DNA of 64,000 nucleotides, from NCBI RefSeq assembly GCF_014193675.1, contig NZ_BLXZ01000006.1:310553-374552 (forward strand). Direction: 5' to 3'. This document shows positions 44,248 to 53,616 of this stretch, in pieces. A program made the translations under genes and the position numbers. Under the pieces are notes generated by a model, which did no database searches, was not told the DNA's origin, and worked only from the letters and a program-made list of their open reading frames with translations. How positions within the stretch are numbered: the first letter of the stretch is position 1; each line of letters begins with the position of its first letter. Source of the DNA: Geomonas limicola (GTDB taxonomy: Bacteria > Desulfobacterota > Desulfuromonadia > Geobacterales > Geobacteraceae).

Positions 44248-45681
44248 ATGAAAATGCGCGATTTTTTAAACATAATTTTTAAACATTGGACAAAGATACT
44301 CACTGTTGTGTTATCAGTTACAGCTGTGAGCGTATATGGTGCAATGATTTCAAAACCAGTATATTTGGCAAAATCCTCTTTTTTAGTAAAGCCATGGAGA
44401 GAGGATGCACCACGTCCTGGAATGGATACAAGCAATAACACCATGAACGTAATGCTAAGCCAGGATGAATTGGTAAACACAGAAATACAGGTATTGACCG
44501 GTAGAGAGTTAGCAGAAAAAGTCGTGCGGGTCCTTAAGGTCAATGCGATTTACCCGAACCTTGTAAGGTCAAAAAAGAAAAATCAAAATTCAGTAGATGC
44601 CGCCGTAGAGCAGTTCGGGAAGCATCTTAAAGTGACGGGTGTACGGAAATCTAATGTTGTAGAAGTGTCTTTCCAGCATAATGATCCAAAAATTGCAGCA
44701 AAAGCGCTCAACCTTCTGATTGATACATTCAAAGAAAAACATCTAGCTCTCCATAGTGACCCGCAATCTTATTTCATAGCAACCCAGATGACATCATTCG
44801 AGAACAAATTAAAGGACTCCGAGAGAAATCTACAAACATTTCAGCAAACAACGGGGGTTTTTTCGCTTGAGGAACAACGGAGTCTATTGCTTAAGCAAAG
44901 ATCTGATTTGGACACGGCACTAAAGTTTTCACTAAACAGTATAAGTGAACTTCGAAATAGAATTGTTGCAACTAAGTCCCAGCTCACTGCTTTATCTAAA
45001 AGTAATAGCCGTTATACTCCTACCGAAAGAGACAAAATTGTCATCGAGGCTAAAACAAAGTTATTAGAGCTTAGACTGAAAGAACAGGAGTTGAAGAGAA
45101 AGTATAATGAGAAAAATCCACTAGTGGTTGAAGCGAAAAGAGAGGTCGACCTTGTTAACCAATTCCTCCTTGATCAGGAAGAGGGAATTAGTGGGAAGGT
45201 TAAAACTGGGAATCCTGTATACCAGAACGTTGAAATAGATCTATTCAAGTCTGAGGGAGAGTTGAATTCACAACTTGCCAGAGCAGAGGCTCTCAAGCGT
45301 CAGGTTAAGCAACTCGACAATGATATCGCAGATCTTGATTCAAATGAAACTAAATTACAAAACCTGAAGCGCCAAGTCGCAATTAACGAGAAAAATTACA
45401 AGACTTATGCGGACAAGCAGGAGGAAGCCCGCATGTCTGAAGCTATGAATAGGTTGAAACTCTCAAACATCAGCATCATTCAAAACGCAGAGGTGCCGGC
45501 AAAACCCGAAAGTTCGAACCGCATGATGAAAATAGTGGTTGGTGCGATTATGGGTCTATTTTCGGGTATGGCATGCGGATACCTTGCGGAAATGTTAGGG
45601 CAGACTTTTTCCGATCCCGAAAGTGTAGAAATGTATCTAGATATTCCAGTGGTTTTGACTGTTCCATATAAAGAGGCTTGA
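44248..45681 (+). CDS. Wzz/GumC-type chain-length determinant protein
   Basis: A 477-residue inner-membrane copolymerase. Membrane helices near 15-36 and 425-452 bracket a long periplasmic coiled-coil region (about 150-410), and GumC/Wzz motifs are seen in PVYLAKSSFLVKPW and the PAKPESSNRMM Pro-rich segment before the second helix. No kinase domain is fused; the P-loop protein is encoded separately at 46910. It sets polymer length together with the Wza protein and polymerase. Confidence 0.93.
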   Translation: MKMRDFLNIIFKHWTKILTVVLSVTAVSVYGAMISKPVYLAKSSFLVKPWREDAPRPGMDTSNNTMNVMLSQDELVNTEIQVLTGRELAEKVVRVLKVNAIYPNLVRSKKKNQNSVDAAVEQFGKHLKVTGVRKSNVVEVSFQHNDPKIAAKALNLLIDTFKEKHLALHSDPQSYFIATQMTSFENKLKDSERNLQTFQQTTGVFSLEEQRSLLLKQRSDLDTALKFSLNSISELRNRIVATKSQLTALSKSNSRYTPTERDKIVIEAKTKLLELRLKEQELKRKYNEKNPLVVEAKREVDLVNQFLLDQEEGISGKVKTGNPVYQNVEIDLFKSEGELNSQLARAEALKRQVKQLDNDIADLDSNETKLQNLKRQVAINEKNYKTYADKQEEARMSEAMNRLKLSNISIIQNAEVPAKPESSNRMMKIVVGAIMGLFSGMACGYLAEMLGQTFSDPESVEMYLDIPVVLTVPYKEA

Positions 45682-45683
45682 AC

Positions 45684-46871
45684 ATGTATCTTAATTTCTT
45701 TGATTTTAAAAAAGAGCCATTTCAAATAACGCCAGATCCTTCATTTCTGTACTTGAGCCACGGACATAGAGAAGCTCTTGCTTCAATAATATATGGAGTA
45801 GAAAAGAAGAAAGGGTTTATTCTTATAGTAGGAGCGGTCGGAGTTGGTAAGACAACAATATTAAGAGCATACCTAGAGAATACAGACAAGTCCAAAATCA
45901 AAGTAATTTACATTTTTGACTCAAATATCTCCTACCATAATCTTCTTAGGCATATTTTCCTGGAATTGGGGCTGGTTCGCGATTCAGATGAATCTTGCCA
46001 TATGGTTAATCAGCTACACAGGTTTCTAATTGATGAATACAGGGAGGGTAAGAATATAATTCTTTTGATAGATGAAGCTCAGAACATGCCAGCCGATACC
46101 CTTGAAAATCTGAGGATGTTGTCAAATCTTGAAACCGCGACAGAAAAGCTGATTCAGATCATTTTCAGTGCTCAACCCGAATTCGAAAAAACTCTCAATC
46201 TTGAAGAATTGAAGCAACTTAAACAACGAATTGCTGTAAAAGCTATAATCTCCCCACTCAACAAAGAAGAGGGATTGTCATACATAGGGCACCGTTTGAA
46301 AAAAGCGTCCGATAAGGAAACAATAATCTTCACAGGAAGAGCTCTGCGCGAGATTGTTAGGTGCTCAAAAGGCATTCCCCGTGTAATTAACATTCTTTGT
46401 GACAACTGTCTAATATCGGCGTTTGGATATGGAAAGAAGAAGGTTGGACTTGGGGTGGTTAGGGAAATCCTGCGTGATTTCGGGATTCGCCTGCCTTTAT
46501 ACCTTCAGTGGCGCATTTATGTTACGGGCGTGCTTTTAACCACGGTCATCGCAGGAATGGTATATCGCGAAAAGTTTACGGAGACCAAGCGTCCGAATCT
46601 CATTGAGAGGAAAATTCAAGATTCTGCTCTAGTCGAGCGGAAGGTGATCCCTTCGGTGACAACGGTAGTAGAATCTGCAGCAGGTGATGAGCTGGTGGCA
46701 AGTAGGACCGTGGCACGTGGAGACACCCTCGCCCGGTTAGTGCATGAAGTATATGGTCGTGTGGACTCGAAGCTCATTAGATTGGTTAAAAAGGCAAACC
46801 CCAGCATAAATAACGAGAATCTGATTATCGAGGGACGCCGCATTGTTTTTCCCGCTAAAAAGGAAAACTGA
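45684..46871 (+). CDS. ExeA-like AAA ATPase with membrane helix and LysM domain
   Basis: A 395-residue protein: AAA+ domain (about 1-265; FFDFKKEPFQITPDPSFLYL opening, Walker A VGAVGVGKTT, Walker B ILLIDEAQNMP), a membrane helix (about 276-296) and a periplasmic LysM-type domain (about 335-392; VARGDTLARLVHEVYGR). ExeA/GspA relatives bind peptidoglycan and help insert secretion channels. In a polysaccharide locus it may help place the export channel through the wall. It starts 2 bp after the preceding stop; a TTG at 45678 is an alternative. Confidence 0.9.
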   Translation: MYLNFFDFKKEPFQITPDPSFLYLSHGHREALASIIYGVEKKKGFILIVGAVGVGKTTILRAYLENTDKSKIKVIYIFDSNISYHNLLRHIFLELGLVRDSDESCHMVNQLHRFLIDEYREGKNIILLIDEAQNMPADTLENLRMLSNLETATEKLIQIIFSAQPEFEKTLNLEELKQLKQRIAVKAIISPLNKEEGLSYIGHRLKKASDKETIIFTGRALREIVRCSKGIPRVINILCDNCLISAFGYGKKKVGLGVVREILRDFGIRLPLYLQWRIYVTGVLLTTVIAGMVYREKFTETKRPNLIERKIQDSALVERKVIPSVTTVVESAAGDELVASRTVARGDTLARLVHEVYGRVDSKLIRLVKKANPSINNENLIIEGRRIVFPAKKEN

Positions 46872-46909
46872 AAGTAAAATTCCCTCCCTTCTGACTTATA
46901 GGTGAAGCC

Positions 46910-47638
46910 ATGAGTAACATTTATGAGGCACTTGAACAAGCATCTGGAAAGAAAAATAACTCAGAAGTCACACCTGAACTATCCCTGCAGACTGAAGTGA
47001 TTCGCGGGGTTTCCCTCCGGAAAGAGATGGTGTGGTTACACCACCAAGTTGAAACATGTCTGAGCAATACGGCGAGTAAGATCATTCAATTTGTTGGTTC
47101 CCGGCGAGGGGAGGGCGTGTCAACGATCGTTCGTGAATTTGCTAAAAATGCTGTTGAACGTCATGGCAAATCTGTCCTGATACTTGATTCAACGTACAAA
47201 GATCACGCCGGTAGGGTATGCATCAATGGGGCTCGTGACTATGGCTGGCTTGATTTTATCGAAGAAGGGAAGTTAATTGATAAGGCATTTTTTAGGGTTG
47301 GAGATTCAAATCTATACTTTGCGCCAATTTCAGTTCAGGAGTCACTGATGCCACTACAAAATGACTTACCTCTAGAAGTTAATCTTTGGGAAAAACTCAA
47401 AGAACGGTTTGATCTCATACTTATTGACACCTCATCCAATTTAAATTCGTTTGAAAGCATAGGTATAGCAAGAAATGCTGATGGCGTAATCATGGTTATA
47501 GAGGCTGGTGTGACAAAAAAAACAACTGCAGCAAAGCTAAAAAAACTTATAGTATCAAATGGTGGAACTATTGTAGGAGCAATACTTAACAAAAGAAGGT
47601 ACTATATACCAGAATTTATTTACCGGAAGTTTTTTTAA
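46910..47638 (+). CDS. CpsD/CapB-like P-loop protein with altered Walker A
   Basis: A 242-residue relative of bacterial tyrosine autokinases (MSNIYEALEQA opening as in exopolysaccharide-associated members). The Walker A region reads GSRRGEGVST, with Val in place of the conserved Lys of GEGKST, and Walker A' reads VLILDST instead of the usual D-A-D type. Walker B-like DLILIDTS is kept. The C-terminus RRYYIPEFIYRKFF has three tyrosines. It probably regulates polymer assembly with the Wzz protein, but normal kinase activity is doubtful. Confidence 0.85.
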   Translation: MSNIYEALEQASGKKNNSEVTPELSLQTEVIRGVSLRKEMVWLHHQVETCLSNTASKIIQFVGSRRGEGVSTIVREFAKNAVERHGKSVLILDSTYKDHAGRVCINGARDYGWLDFIEEGKLIDKAFFRVGDSNLYFAPISVQESLMPLQNDLPLEVNLWEKLKERFDLILIDTSSNLNSFESIGIARNADGVIMVIEAGVTKKTTAAKLKKLIVSNGGTIVGAILNKRRYYIPEFIYRKFF

Positions 47639-47675
47639 TTATTTGTTTACATATTGAGGTGAGGCAGAAGAAAAG

Positions 47676-47728
47676 GGGAATCCGTGAACGAGGTGAAAAC
47701 CACGACTGATGCGGAACTCCTTTTTTTT
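47676..47728 (+). terminator. Candidate terminator or attenuator inside the polysaccharide locus
   Basis: An interrupted stem pairs GGAATCCGTG with the CACG...CGGAACTCC side and is followed by eight Ts. It lies between the CpsD-like gene and the WecG/TagA gene and could reduce expression of the distal genes. The stem is imperfect. Confidence 0.4.
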
Positions 47729-47769
47729 GACTTTCAGTTGAATCTGCTTTAAGTGCCATGAGGTGATCA

Positions 47770-48576
47770 ATGAGATTTACAGAAATTCCTTATATTAAAT
47801 ACCGGGGCGTAAAGGTTAGTAACGTTTCATACCGAAGTGTCCTCAATACTGTTTCTGAAATGATTAAAAGGAAAGAGAAAAGCTATATCTGCCTTACTGA
47901 TGTTTCAAATTTGATAGTTGCTACAAAAAATTCCGATCTGCGAACAGCGATCAACGAGTCCTTACTCTCCTTAGCCGATGGGATGCCACTAGTGTGGTAC
48001 GCTTGGATGGCTGGGTGTAAGGAAATTGAGAGAATATCTGGAGCTGCGTTGATGAAACGTCTGATCCTTGACATGCATGACTACAAACATTTCCTTCTAG
48101 GTGATACCGAAGAAACAATTCAAAAAGTTATTGCTGAGGCTAATAAGCTTAGTCCAAATATCCTTATGACAGGACATAGCCCACCATTCAAAGAGTTTGA
48201 TGATCAAGACAATCGGTGCATGATTGAGAAAGTAAAGGCAGCTAAACCCGACATTATCTGGGTCTGCTTTGGAGGAGTAAAACAGGAACGTTGGATGAAA
48301 AAGCATTTTGCTTCTCTGGATAGCGGGATAATGATTGGTGTCGGCGCAGCCTTCAGATTTTTTATTGGAGAGATCGTGACGCCTCCAGAAAGTATTCAAA
48401 AACTTGGCCTGCAGTGGTTGTTCAGGCTGAGCCAAGCCTTCGTCAGGGATCCTATCCAATGCGTGAAGCTTGTTCACGAAAGGCACATCATGTCGAGCAA
48501 GTTGGAATACCTAGTCCGTCTACCGTTGGAAGTTGCCAGAGCTAGGCATAGGATCAGACAAAACCGTTGGCAATGA
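47770..48576 (+). CDS. WecG/TagA/CpsF family glycosyltransferase
   Basis: A 268-residue GT26 enzyme. Typical motifs: ICLTDVSNLIVATKN, LADGMPLVWYAW, FLLGDTEETIQKV, PDIIWVCFGGVKQERWM and GVGAAFRFFIGE. It adds the second sugar (for example N-acetylmannosamine or its uronate) to an undecaprenyl-linked primer at the inner membrane. GAGGTG precedes the ATG. It fits after the priming transferase in repeat-unit assembly. Confidence 0.92.
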   Translation: MRFTEIPYIKYRGVKVSNVSYRSVLNTVSEMIKRKEKSYICLTDVSNLIVATKNSDLRTAINESLLSLADGMPLVWYAWMAGCKEIERISGAALMKRLILDMHDYKHFLLGDTEETIQKVIAEANKLSPNILMTGHSPPFKEFDDQDNRCMIEKVKAAKPDIIWVCFGGVKQERWMKKHFASLDSGIMIGVGAAFRFFIGEIVTPPESIQKLGLQWLFRLSQAFVRDPIQCVKLVHERHIMSSKLEYLVRLPLEVARARHRIRQNRWQ

Positions 48577-48604
48577 CAAGCTTTAAAGAGTGAAGGTCTA
48601 AATT

Positions 48605-50101
48605 ATGAACAAGTCCTTGTCCAGTAATGCGCAACTGAGAGGTGTGATTGGCAGACTAAAGAATGGTGAGTGTCTAGGTGGACTACTATGCTATCTCTGC
48701 CTTGCATGTGTTGGGGGAGGCATCGGCACAGTAATCGTTGGCCTTTCGCCTACGGCTGCCATTGCCGCCGCGGTCGGGACATTGTTGATCGGTCTTATGG
48801 TAAAAAACCTTCTTTTCCCTTTTTATTTCGCGAGCCTCTGCATTCTTGGATTGCAAGAAGTAGAAATTACTCCGGGATCACTTCTGGGGATTTTTGAAAA
48901 TGTGAAAGCTCCAGGGATTCCATCAGTGCTTGAGATTTCAGTGTTCCTGTTAGCGATTTGTTTCCTGTTGGGATATGCGTTGCAAAAAGATTTAGCTAAG
49001 TTTCCAGTGTTTACTTGGCCTGTTTTTATGTTTGTGGTTTTTTATGGTATCTCCTACTATGTCGGAGCTGAATCTGGTAATAATGTTATTCTCCTAAAAG
49101 AAGACTCGAAGAAATTTTTTATTCCAGTAGTATTTTTTTTATCTAGTATAAATATTTTAAACTCTATCGAAAGGATTACAGCATTTGCTAGTTTTGTAGT
49201 TGGTATTTCTTTTGTAAAAACTATAATTGGCATTATGAGCTACCTAAAAGGTGTAGGATTCGATTATGGTGATTCAAGAGTAATCTTTATTGAAACCTCA
49301 GATCTGATCTTGGTTGTAACCATTTTGGTGGCGATTGCCTCCAGATTGATCTACCGCAAGATAACCTGGAAGGTATTCTTTGTTGTTTCTTTGGTAGGTG
49401 CCCCTTTGCTTTTCTCCTTAGTATATTCGAATCGAAGGAACGCCTGGCTCGGGATTTTGATGGCGTTTGGTCTCCTGTTTCTGATGACACCAAGGAACCT
49501 TAAGGCTCGTATGGTTGTGATCGTAGCGACTGCCGCACTCGCTGGGGGGGGCATGATCGCATCTGCCATGGCACTACGAGGCGTCCCAACCGGAGAAGAT
49601 TTGAAAAGTCGATTCGCTTCTATCTCGGATAAAGGTGACAAATCCAATGAGGCGCACGTAAACGAGTGGATAGTCACCGTTGAAGCACTTAAAGGTCATC
49701 CGGTTCTCGGGTTGGGGTTCGGATCGGAACATGCCCCCGTACCTGGTGATGATACCATCAATCGTCACACCGTTCACAATGCGTTACTGATGTTGTACAT
49801 GAAAATGGGCGTCTTCACGTTACTGTTGTTTCTTTGGTGCATGTTCCGATACTTCCGTTTCTGTGTGCGGTGCAGGACGGTCTCTCTCGACCAGAATTTG
49901 GAGTGGTTGAGGCTGGGACTCTTTTCGACATTTGCTTACTGGTTGGTGACGTTGAATGTTGCTCCCTCTTGGTGGTACTACAGGGAGACGTGCATGATGG
50001 CACTAGTAATGGCGATTGTTATAAGGCTTTCCTTGTTATCTTCTCCGATGCTTCATCACAACGAATACAGCCGACATTTGTCTGAGGAAGTCGGCGGTTA
50101 G
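48605..50101 (+). CDS. O-antigen ligase/Wzy-like polymerase
   Basis: A 498-residue membrane protein with about 12 hydrophobic segments and a Wzy_C/O-antigen ligase type periplasmic loop (EWIVTVEALKGHPVLGLGFGSEH) followed by HTVHNALLMLYMKMG. Such proteins polymerise repeat units or ligate polymer; in this locus polymerase is the more likely role. It overlaps no neighbour and is followed by a 248-bp gap without recognisable gene. Confidence 0.88.
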   Translation: MNKSLSSNAQLRGVIGRLKNGECLGGLLCYLCLACVGGGIGTVIVGLSPTAAIAAAVGTLLIGLMVKNLLFPFYFASLCILGLQEVEITPGSLLGIFENVKAPGIPSVLEISVFLLAICFLLGYALQKDLAKFPVFTWPVFMFVVFYGISYYVGAESGNNVILLKEDSKKFFIPVVFFLSSINILNSIERITAFASFVVGISFVKTIIGIMSYLKGVGFDYGDSRVIFIETSDLILVVTILVAIASRLIYRKITWKVFFVVSLVGAPLLFSLVYSNRRNAWLGILMAFGLLFLMTPRNLKARMVVIVATAALAGGGMIASAMALRGVPTGEDLKSRFASISDKGDKSNEAHVNEWIVTVEALKGHPVLGLGFGSEHAPVPGDDTINRHTVHNALLMLYMKMGVFTLLLFLWCMFRYFRFCVRCRTVSLDQNLEWLRLGLFSTFAYWLVTLNVAPSWWYYRETCMMALVMAIVIRLSLLSSPMLHHNEYSRHLSEEVGG

Positions 50102-50349
50102 CCGAGCACTACGAAATATGCTCCCTTGAAGACAGAACCACTGTTTGTGATCTGATATTCTTTACCCTCTCTGGGTGGCCTGCCAAATTATGAAGCTTCT
50201 TATGTTTGACCGAGATGTGAACGTATTTGGTTTGTGCTTTCTTTGCTCGGTTATCACCCGCTCTTGTTCTTGCTGCTGGTGTGAGGCTTCGTTATCATTT
50301 CCAGAAGTAAAAGAGACAGCACATGTCACCTTAATGGACGAGGTTTGAG

Positions 50350-51297
50350 ATGCCAGCTAAAGTCCCTGACCTTTCTATAGTCATTGTGAGTTACAACACC
50401 GTTGATATTACGCGCAGGTGCCTTACCTGCTTGTCTGACGCCGCTGCCGGTCTTGATTGGGAAGTCATTGTTGTTGATAACGACTCAAGTGATGGAAGCG
50501 GCACGATGGTCAGCAGTGAATTCCCGTTGTTCAAACTGATACAAAATACCTCTAACCTTGGAGTGGCTGCTGCCACCAATCTCGGAATTCGTCGCAGTAG
50601 GGGGGCTTACCTCGTCAGCATGAATAGCGATGTACTAGCACCGCCAGGGGCATTTGTCGATTTAGTGAAATTCATGGAACACCATCCTGACGCGGGAGGT
50701 GCAACCCCTCGCCTGGTTCTGCAGTCGCAGGGAAAGCATCCTCCCTTTGTTGGCAATCTTCCTACCTTCAAAACCGATACATTATTCGCACTTTGCCTAT
50801 TTCACAGCAAGTTTGCCCACTGGAGCAATCAGAAGATCTTTTCCGGTTGGGACAACTGCGAGGACAGTTGTGAAGTACCGTGCATACACTGGGGGACGTG
50901 CTTTCTATTGCGGCGCGAAGTTCTCGGCGCAGTTGGAATGCAGGATCCCAGATTCTTTGTTTACTGTGAGGATCTTGATTGGTCAATACGGATCAGAAAG
51001 GCTGGTTGGAAGCTTTACTACGTGGCTGAGGTGAGTGTAGTCCATTTGCTTAACCAGAGCACCAAAAAAGGGGGCCACAAGATGTATGGCCAAATGTGGA
51101 AGAGCCGTTGCCGGTTAATCGACAAGAACCGTGGGGTTTGGGCTGGCCTGTTTTTCAGGAGTTTGGTTGGTGCAGCGTGCAGCATAAAAGGAATTGTTTT
51201 GGTATTGTCTAGCTGCTTCATAGCAAAGCGTCGTGCTGAACTTAAAGAGCGCCTTGTCCTGCTATATACGGTGTTTAGATCAATACTTTCGTACTGA
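50350..51297 (+). CDS. Glycosyltransferase family 2 (rhamnosyltransferase-like)
   Basis: A 315-residue GT2 enzyme with the GT-A opening SIVIVSYNTVDITRRCL, a VVDNDSSDGSG nucleotide-binding motif, the metal-site-like MNSDVLAP, and FVYCEDLDWSIRIRKAGW as acceptor/catalytic segment. A C-terminal hydrophobic stretch may bind membrane. It is similar in layout to rhamnosyl/mannosyl transferases of polysaccharide loci. It starts the second half of the locus after a 248-bp gap. Confidence 0.9.
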   Translation: MPAKVPDLSIVIVSYNTVDITRRCLTCLSDAAAGLDWEVIVVDNDSSDGSGTMVSSEFPLFKLIQNTSNLGVAAATNLGIRRSRGAYLVSMNSDVLAPPGAFVDLVKFMEHHPDAGGATPRLVLQSQGKHPPFVGNLPTFKTDTLFALCLFHSKFAHWSNQKIFSGWDNCEDSCEVPCIHWGTCFLLRREVLGAVGMQDPRFFVYCEDLDWSIRIRKAGWKLYYVAEVSVVHLLNQSTKKGGHKMYGQMWKSRCRLIDKNRGVWAGLFFRSLVGAACSIKGIVLVLSSCFIAKRRAELKERLVLLYTVFRSILSY

Positions 51298-51307
51298 GGG
51301 GTCCTCG

Positions 51308-52570
51308 ATGATGCCCTTGCGAATTCTCTTCCTGCTGTCCGATATGAAAGAGTCCGCCACTTACGTGCGGGCCTTCAATCTCTCAAAACAGTTGGCGAAC
51401 CTAGGGCACGATCTTACCCTGATGGTGGTGTCGCAGGACCAAATATTTGGCAAGGTGTCTTATGTCAAGGAGGGAGTGAGGGTAATAGAAACTCCAAACT
51501 TCATGCACCACGGGTTAGGTCATTTCACCCGTCGGCTTTTTCTGGATCCAGGAATGGGAATTCTCGATATTCTTTTGCGATTTCGGGAAATGAGGAATGG
51601 TTGCTACGACATAGTTCAGTTGTTCGACCATTCACTCAACGTCTTCCTCCCTTGGCTCATTTTCAAAAGCAATTTAAACCTAAAGTTCGTCTCCGACTGG
51701 TGTGACATCTTCAATTACGAAGGGGGGCTTAGATACGCCTACCGTTTTCGGCTTGATGCCATCTATCGGATTATTGGTTTTCCCTTCAGGAAATTCTCAC
51801 GCTACTTAGAATTTGACCTGCGTCAAAGGGTGGACGCGGTAACGGTAATCTCGGAAGGGTTGGCGGAGTTTGCCATGCGGAATGGGGTTCCCAAAGACAA
51901 CATATTCGTCGTTGAGGGGGGGGCGGATGTTGAGGCGATCCGGCCCATCCCGAAGGAAGACGCAAGGAGGCGGCTGGGCCTTCCCCTGGAGAGCCGCATC
52001 GTTGGATTCCTGGGGACATTCCAGGGCGATTTGGACATCGTGATCAAGAGTTTCGTAAGGATCAAACGCGATGTTCCCGACGCTTTGCTGCTTGTCATCG
52101 GCAAACCCTCGGCTTGGATCAAATCTGCCGTGGATGATGCCGGAATTGTCTCGAGCTTCATCCAAGCGGGACGGTGTTCCGACGAGATGCTGCCTCACTT
52201 TCTGGCGTGCGTGGATGTGCTTACCCTACCCCTCAAAGAAAACCTTGCCAGCCGCACTCGCTGGCCGAACAGGATCGGTGAGTACATGGCATGTGGTAGA
52301 CCGGTCGTCGTCAGCGATGTCGGTGACACCGCCAAGGTTGTCAGAAACCATGAAATCGGTCTGGTCGCCGGCAACGATATCGAGAGTTTTGCCGAGACTG
52401 TCGTAAAGCTATTACAAGACGGAGCGCTGGCCCACAGTATGGGGCGCAGAGCACGGGAACTTGCCTGCAATCGCTATTCATGGGCGTTACAAGCGACGAA
52501 GCTGGAGGACGTTTATTTCAACCTGCTGACGTCGTCTTCTTCGGCCTCTACATCACCTAAGGCGGTATGA
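51308..52570 (+). CDS. Glycosyltransferase family 4 (GT-B)
   Basis: A 420-residue GT-B enzyme: N-terminal domain with ILFLLSDMKESATYVRAFNLSKQLANLGHDLTLM, and a C-terminal GT1-type domain with GFLGTFQGDLDIV, DVLTLPLKENLASRTRWPNRIGEYMACGRPVV. Retaining transfer from an NDP-sugar is typical. ATG 51308 has GAGGGG before it; the longer ORF overlaps the preceding gene. It lies 10 bp after the GT2 gene and 3 bp before the next one. Confidence 0.9.
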   Translation: MMPLRILFLLSDMKESATYVRAFNLSKQLANLGHDLTLMVVSQDQIFGKVSYVKEGVRVIETPNFMHHGLGHFTRRLFLDPGMGILDILLRFREMRNGCYDIVQLFDHSLNVFLPWLIFKSNLNLKFVSDWCDIFNYEGGLRYAYRFRLDAIYRIIGFPFRKFSRYLEFDLRQRVDAVTVISEGLAEFAMRNGVPKDNIFVVEGGADVEAIRPIPKEDARRRLGLPLESRIVGFLGTFQGDLDIVIKSFVRIKRDVPDALLLVIGKPSAWIKSAVDDAGIVSSFIQAGRCSDEMLPHFLACVDVLTLPLKENLASRTRWPNRIGEYMACGRPVVVSDVGDTAKVVRNHEIGLVAGNDIESFAETVVKLLQDGALAHSMGRRARELACNRYSWALQATKLEDVYFNLLTSSSSASTSPKAV

Positions 52571-52573
52571 AAC

Positions 52574-53557
52574 ATGGCCGGACCACAGAGAAACAACAGC
52601 ATTTCGGTCATAATACCAACCTGGCAGCGACAGGCACAGCTAACTAATCTGCTGCACTCTCTAGGAAGACAACTCAGAGTTCCAGATGAGGTTGTGGTGG
52701 TGTGCCGCGACAGCGACACCGGCTCGATCGATGCTGTAATGGAATGGGCACAGTCAGCCCAGCCCCCCCTGCCCCACAAAGTCGTAACGGTTCAACGGGA
52801 AGGGCACCTCCCTCCGCTCATCGCGGCACTGGACCAGTGTACCGGGGACATCTTCTGTCTCATTGATGATGATGCAATTCCCCGAGAAGATTGGCTGTAT
52901 CGTTTGGAGGAAGACTTCCGTGACCCGAGGGTAGGTGGGATCGGTGGCACCGTCGTGAACCATTTCCAGGGGATTCACGCTGCAGACTGCGGCCGTCCCC
53001 GTGTTGAGATACCGGGAAAGCTCTCGTGGTTTGGCCGCTCAGGGAACCACGGTCCTTCGGTGGCGAATAGCAATCTTATCGAGGCAGACTGCTTCATTGG
53101 ATGCAACATGGCCTTTCGCAAAGTGGCCCTGTTGAACAGCTTCGATCTCGTGCTCAACGGTGGATCGGCGATCTCCTATGAAACCGATGTTGCGCTCAAT
53201 GTGAAAAGAAAAGGGTTCAGACTCTTCTACGACCCGGGTTCTATTGTTGACCACTATCTGGAACCGAGGAAGATCGATTCGAAACGAGGCTGGAACAAAG
53301 GTGAGTGCTTTGTCTATGCGCACAACCTGACCTACATCTGCCTCAAGCACCTCAGCTGGTACGGAAAACTTGGTTTCGCGCTGTATTTTTTTGTCGGTGG
53401 GTCCTGGGGGTGTCCCGGCCCTGCCACCTTCCTCCTGAGTTTCCTCAAAGGCTGCCCATTATCCTTGCGAGAGCATTTCATCCCTGCGATGAAAGGACGC
53501 TTCTTAGGAGTGATCTCCTATTTACAGAATCAGCACCGAGTCCGCAAATCGTCCTGA
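52574..53557 (+). CDS. Glycosyltransferase family 2
   Basis: A 327-residue GT2 enzyme: SVIIPTWQRQAQLTNLLHSL opening, CLIDDDAIPREDW as DxD site, IGCNMAFRK and SYETDVALNVKRKGF as catalytic segments. The C-terminal part is hydrophobic around LGFALYFFVGGSW. It follows the GT4 gene by 3 bp, suggesting coupled translation. Sugar specificity cannot be told from sequence. Confidence 0.9.
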   Translation: MAGPQRNNSISVIIPTWQRQAQLTNLLHSLGRQLRVPDEVVVVCRDSDTGSIDAVMEWAQSAQPPLPHKVVTVQREGHLPPLIAALDQCTGDIFCLIDDDAIPREDWLYRLEEDFRDPRVGGIGGTVVNHFQGIHAADCGRPRVEIPGKLSWFGRSGNHGPSVANSNLIEADCFIGCNMAFRKVALLNSFDLVLNGGSAISYETDVALNVKRKGFRLFYDPGSIVDHYLEPRKIDSKRGWNKGECFVYAHNLTYICLKHLSWYGKLGFALYFFVGGSWGCPGPATFLLSFLKGCPLSLREHFIPAMKGRFLGVISYLQNQHRVRKSS

Positions 53558-53616
53558 CCGACGGCACGCTCGTCACTACTGAAAAGGCTTCAGTCAGCTC
53601 TCCTGGAGAAGTCCAC

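Noticed and set aside
53305..53616. Long N-terminal extension of the GT2 protein at 53617
   Set aside because: It overlaps the preceding glycosyltransferase in another frame and lacks GT features; the GT-A fold begins at the ATG with a GGAGAAG site.
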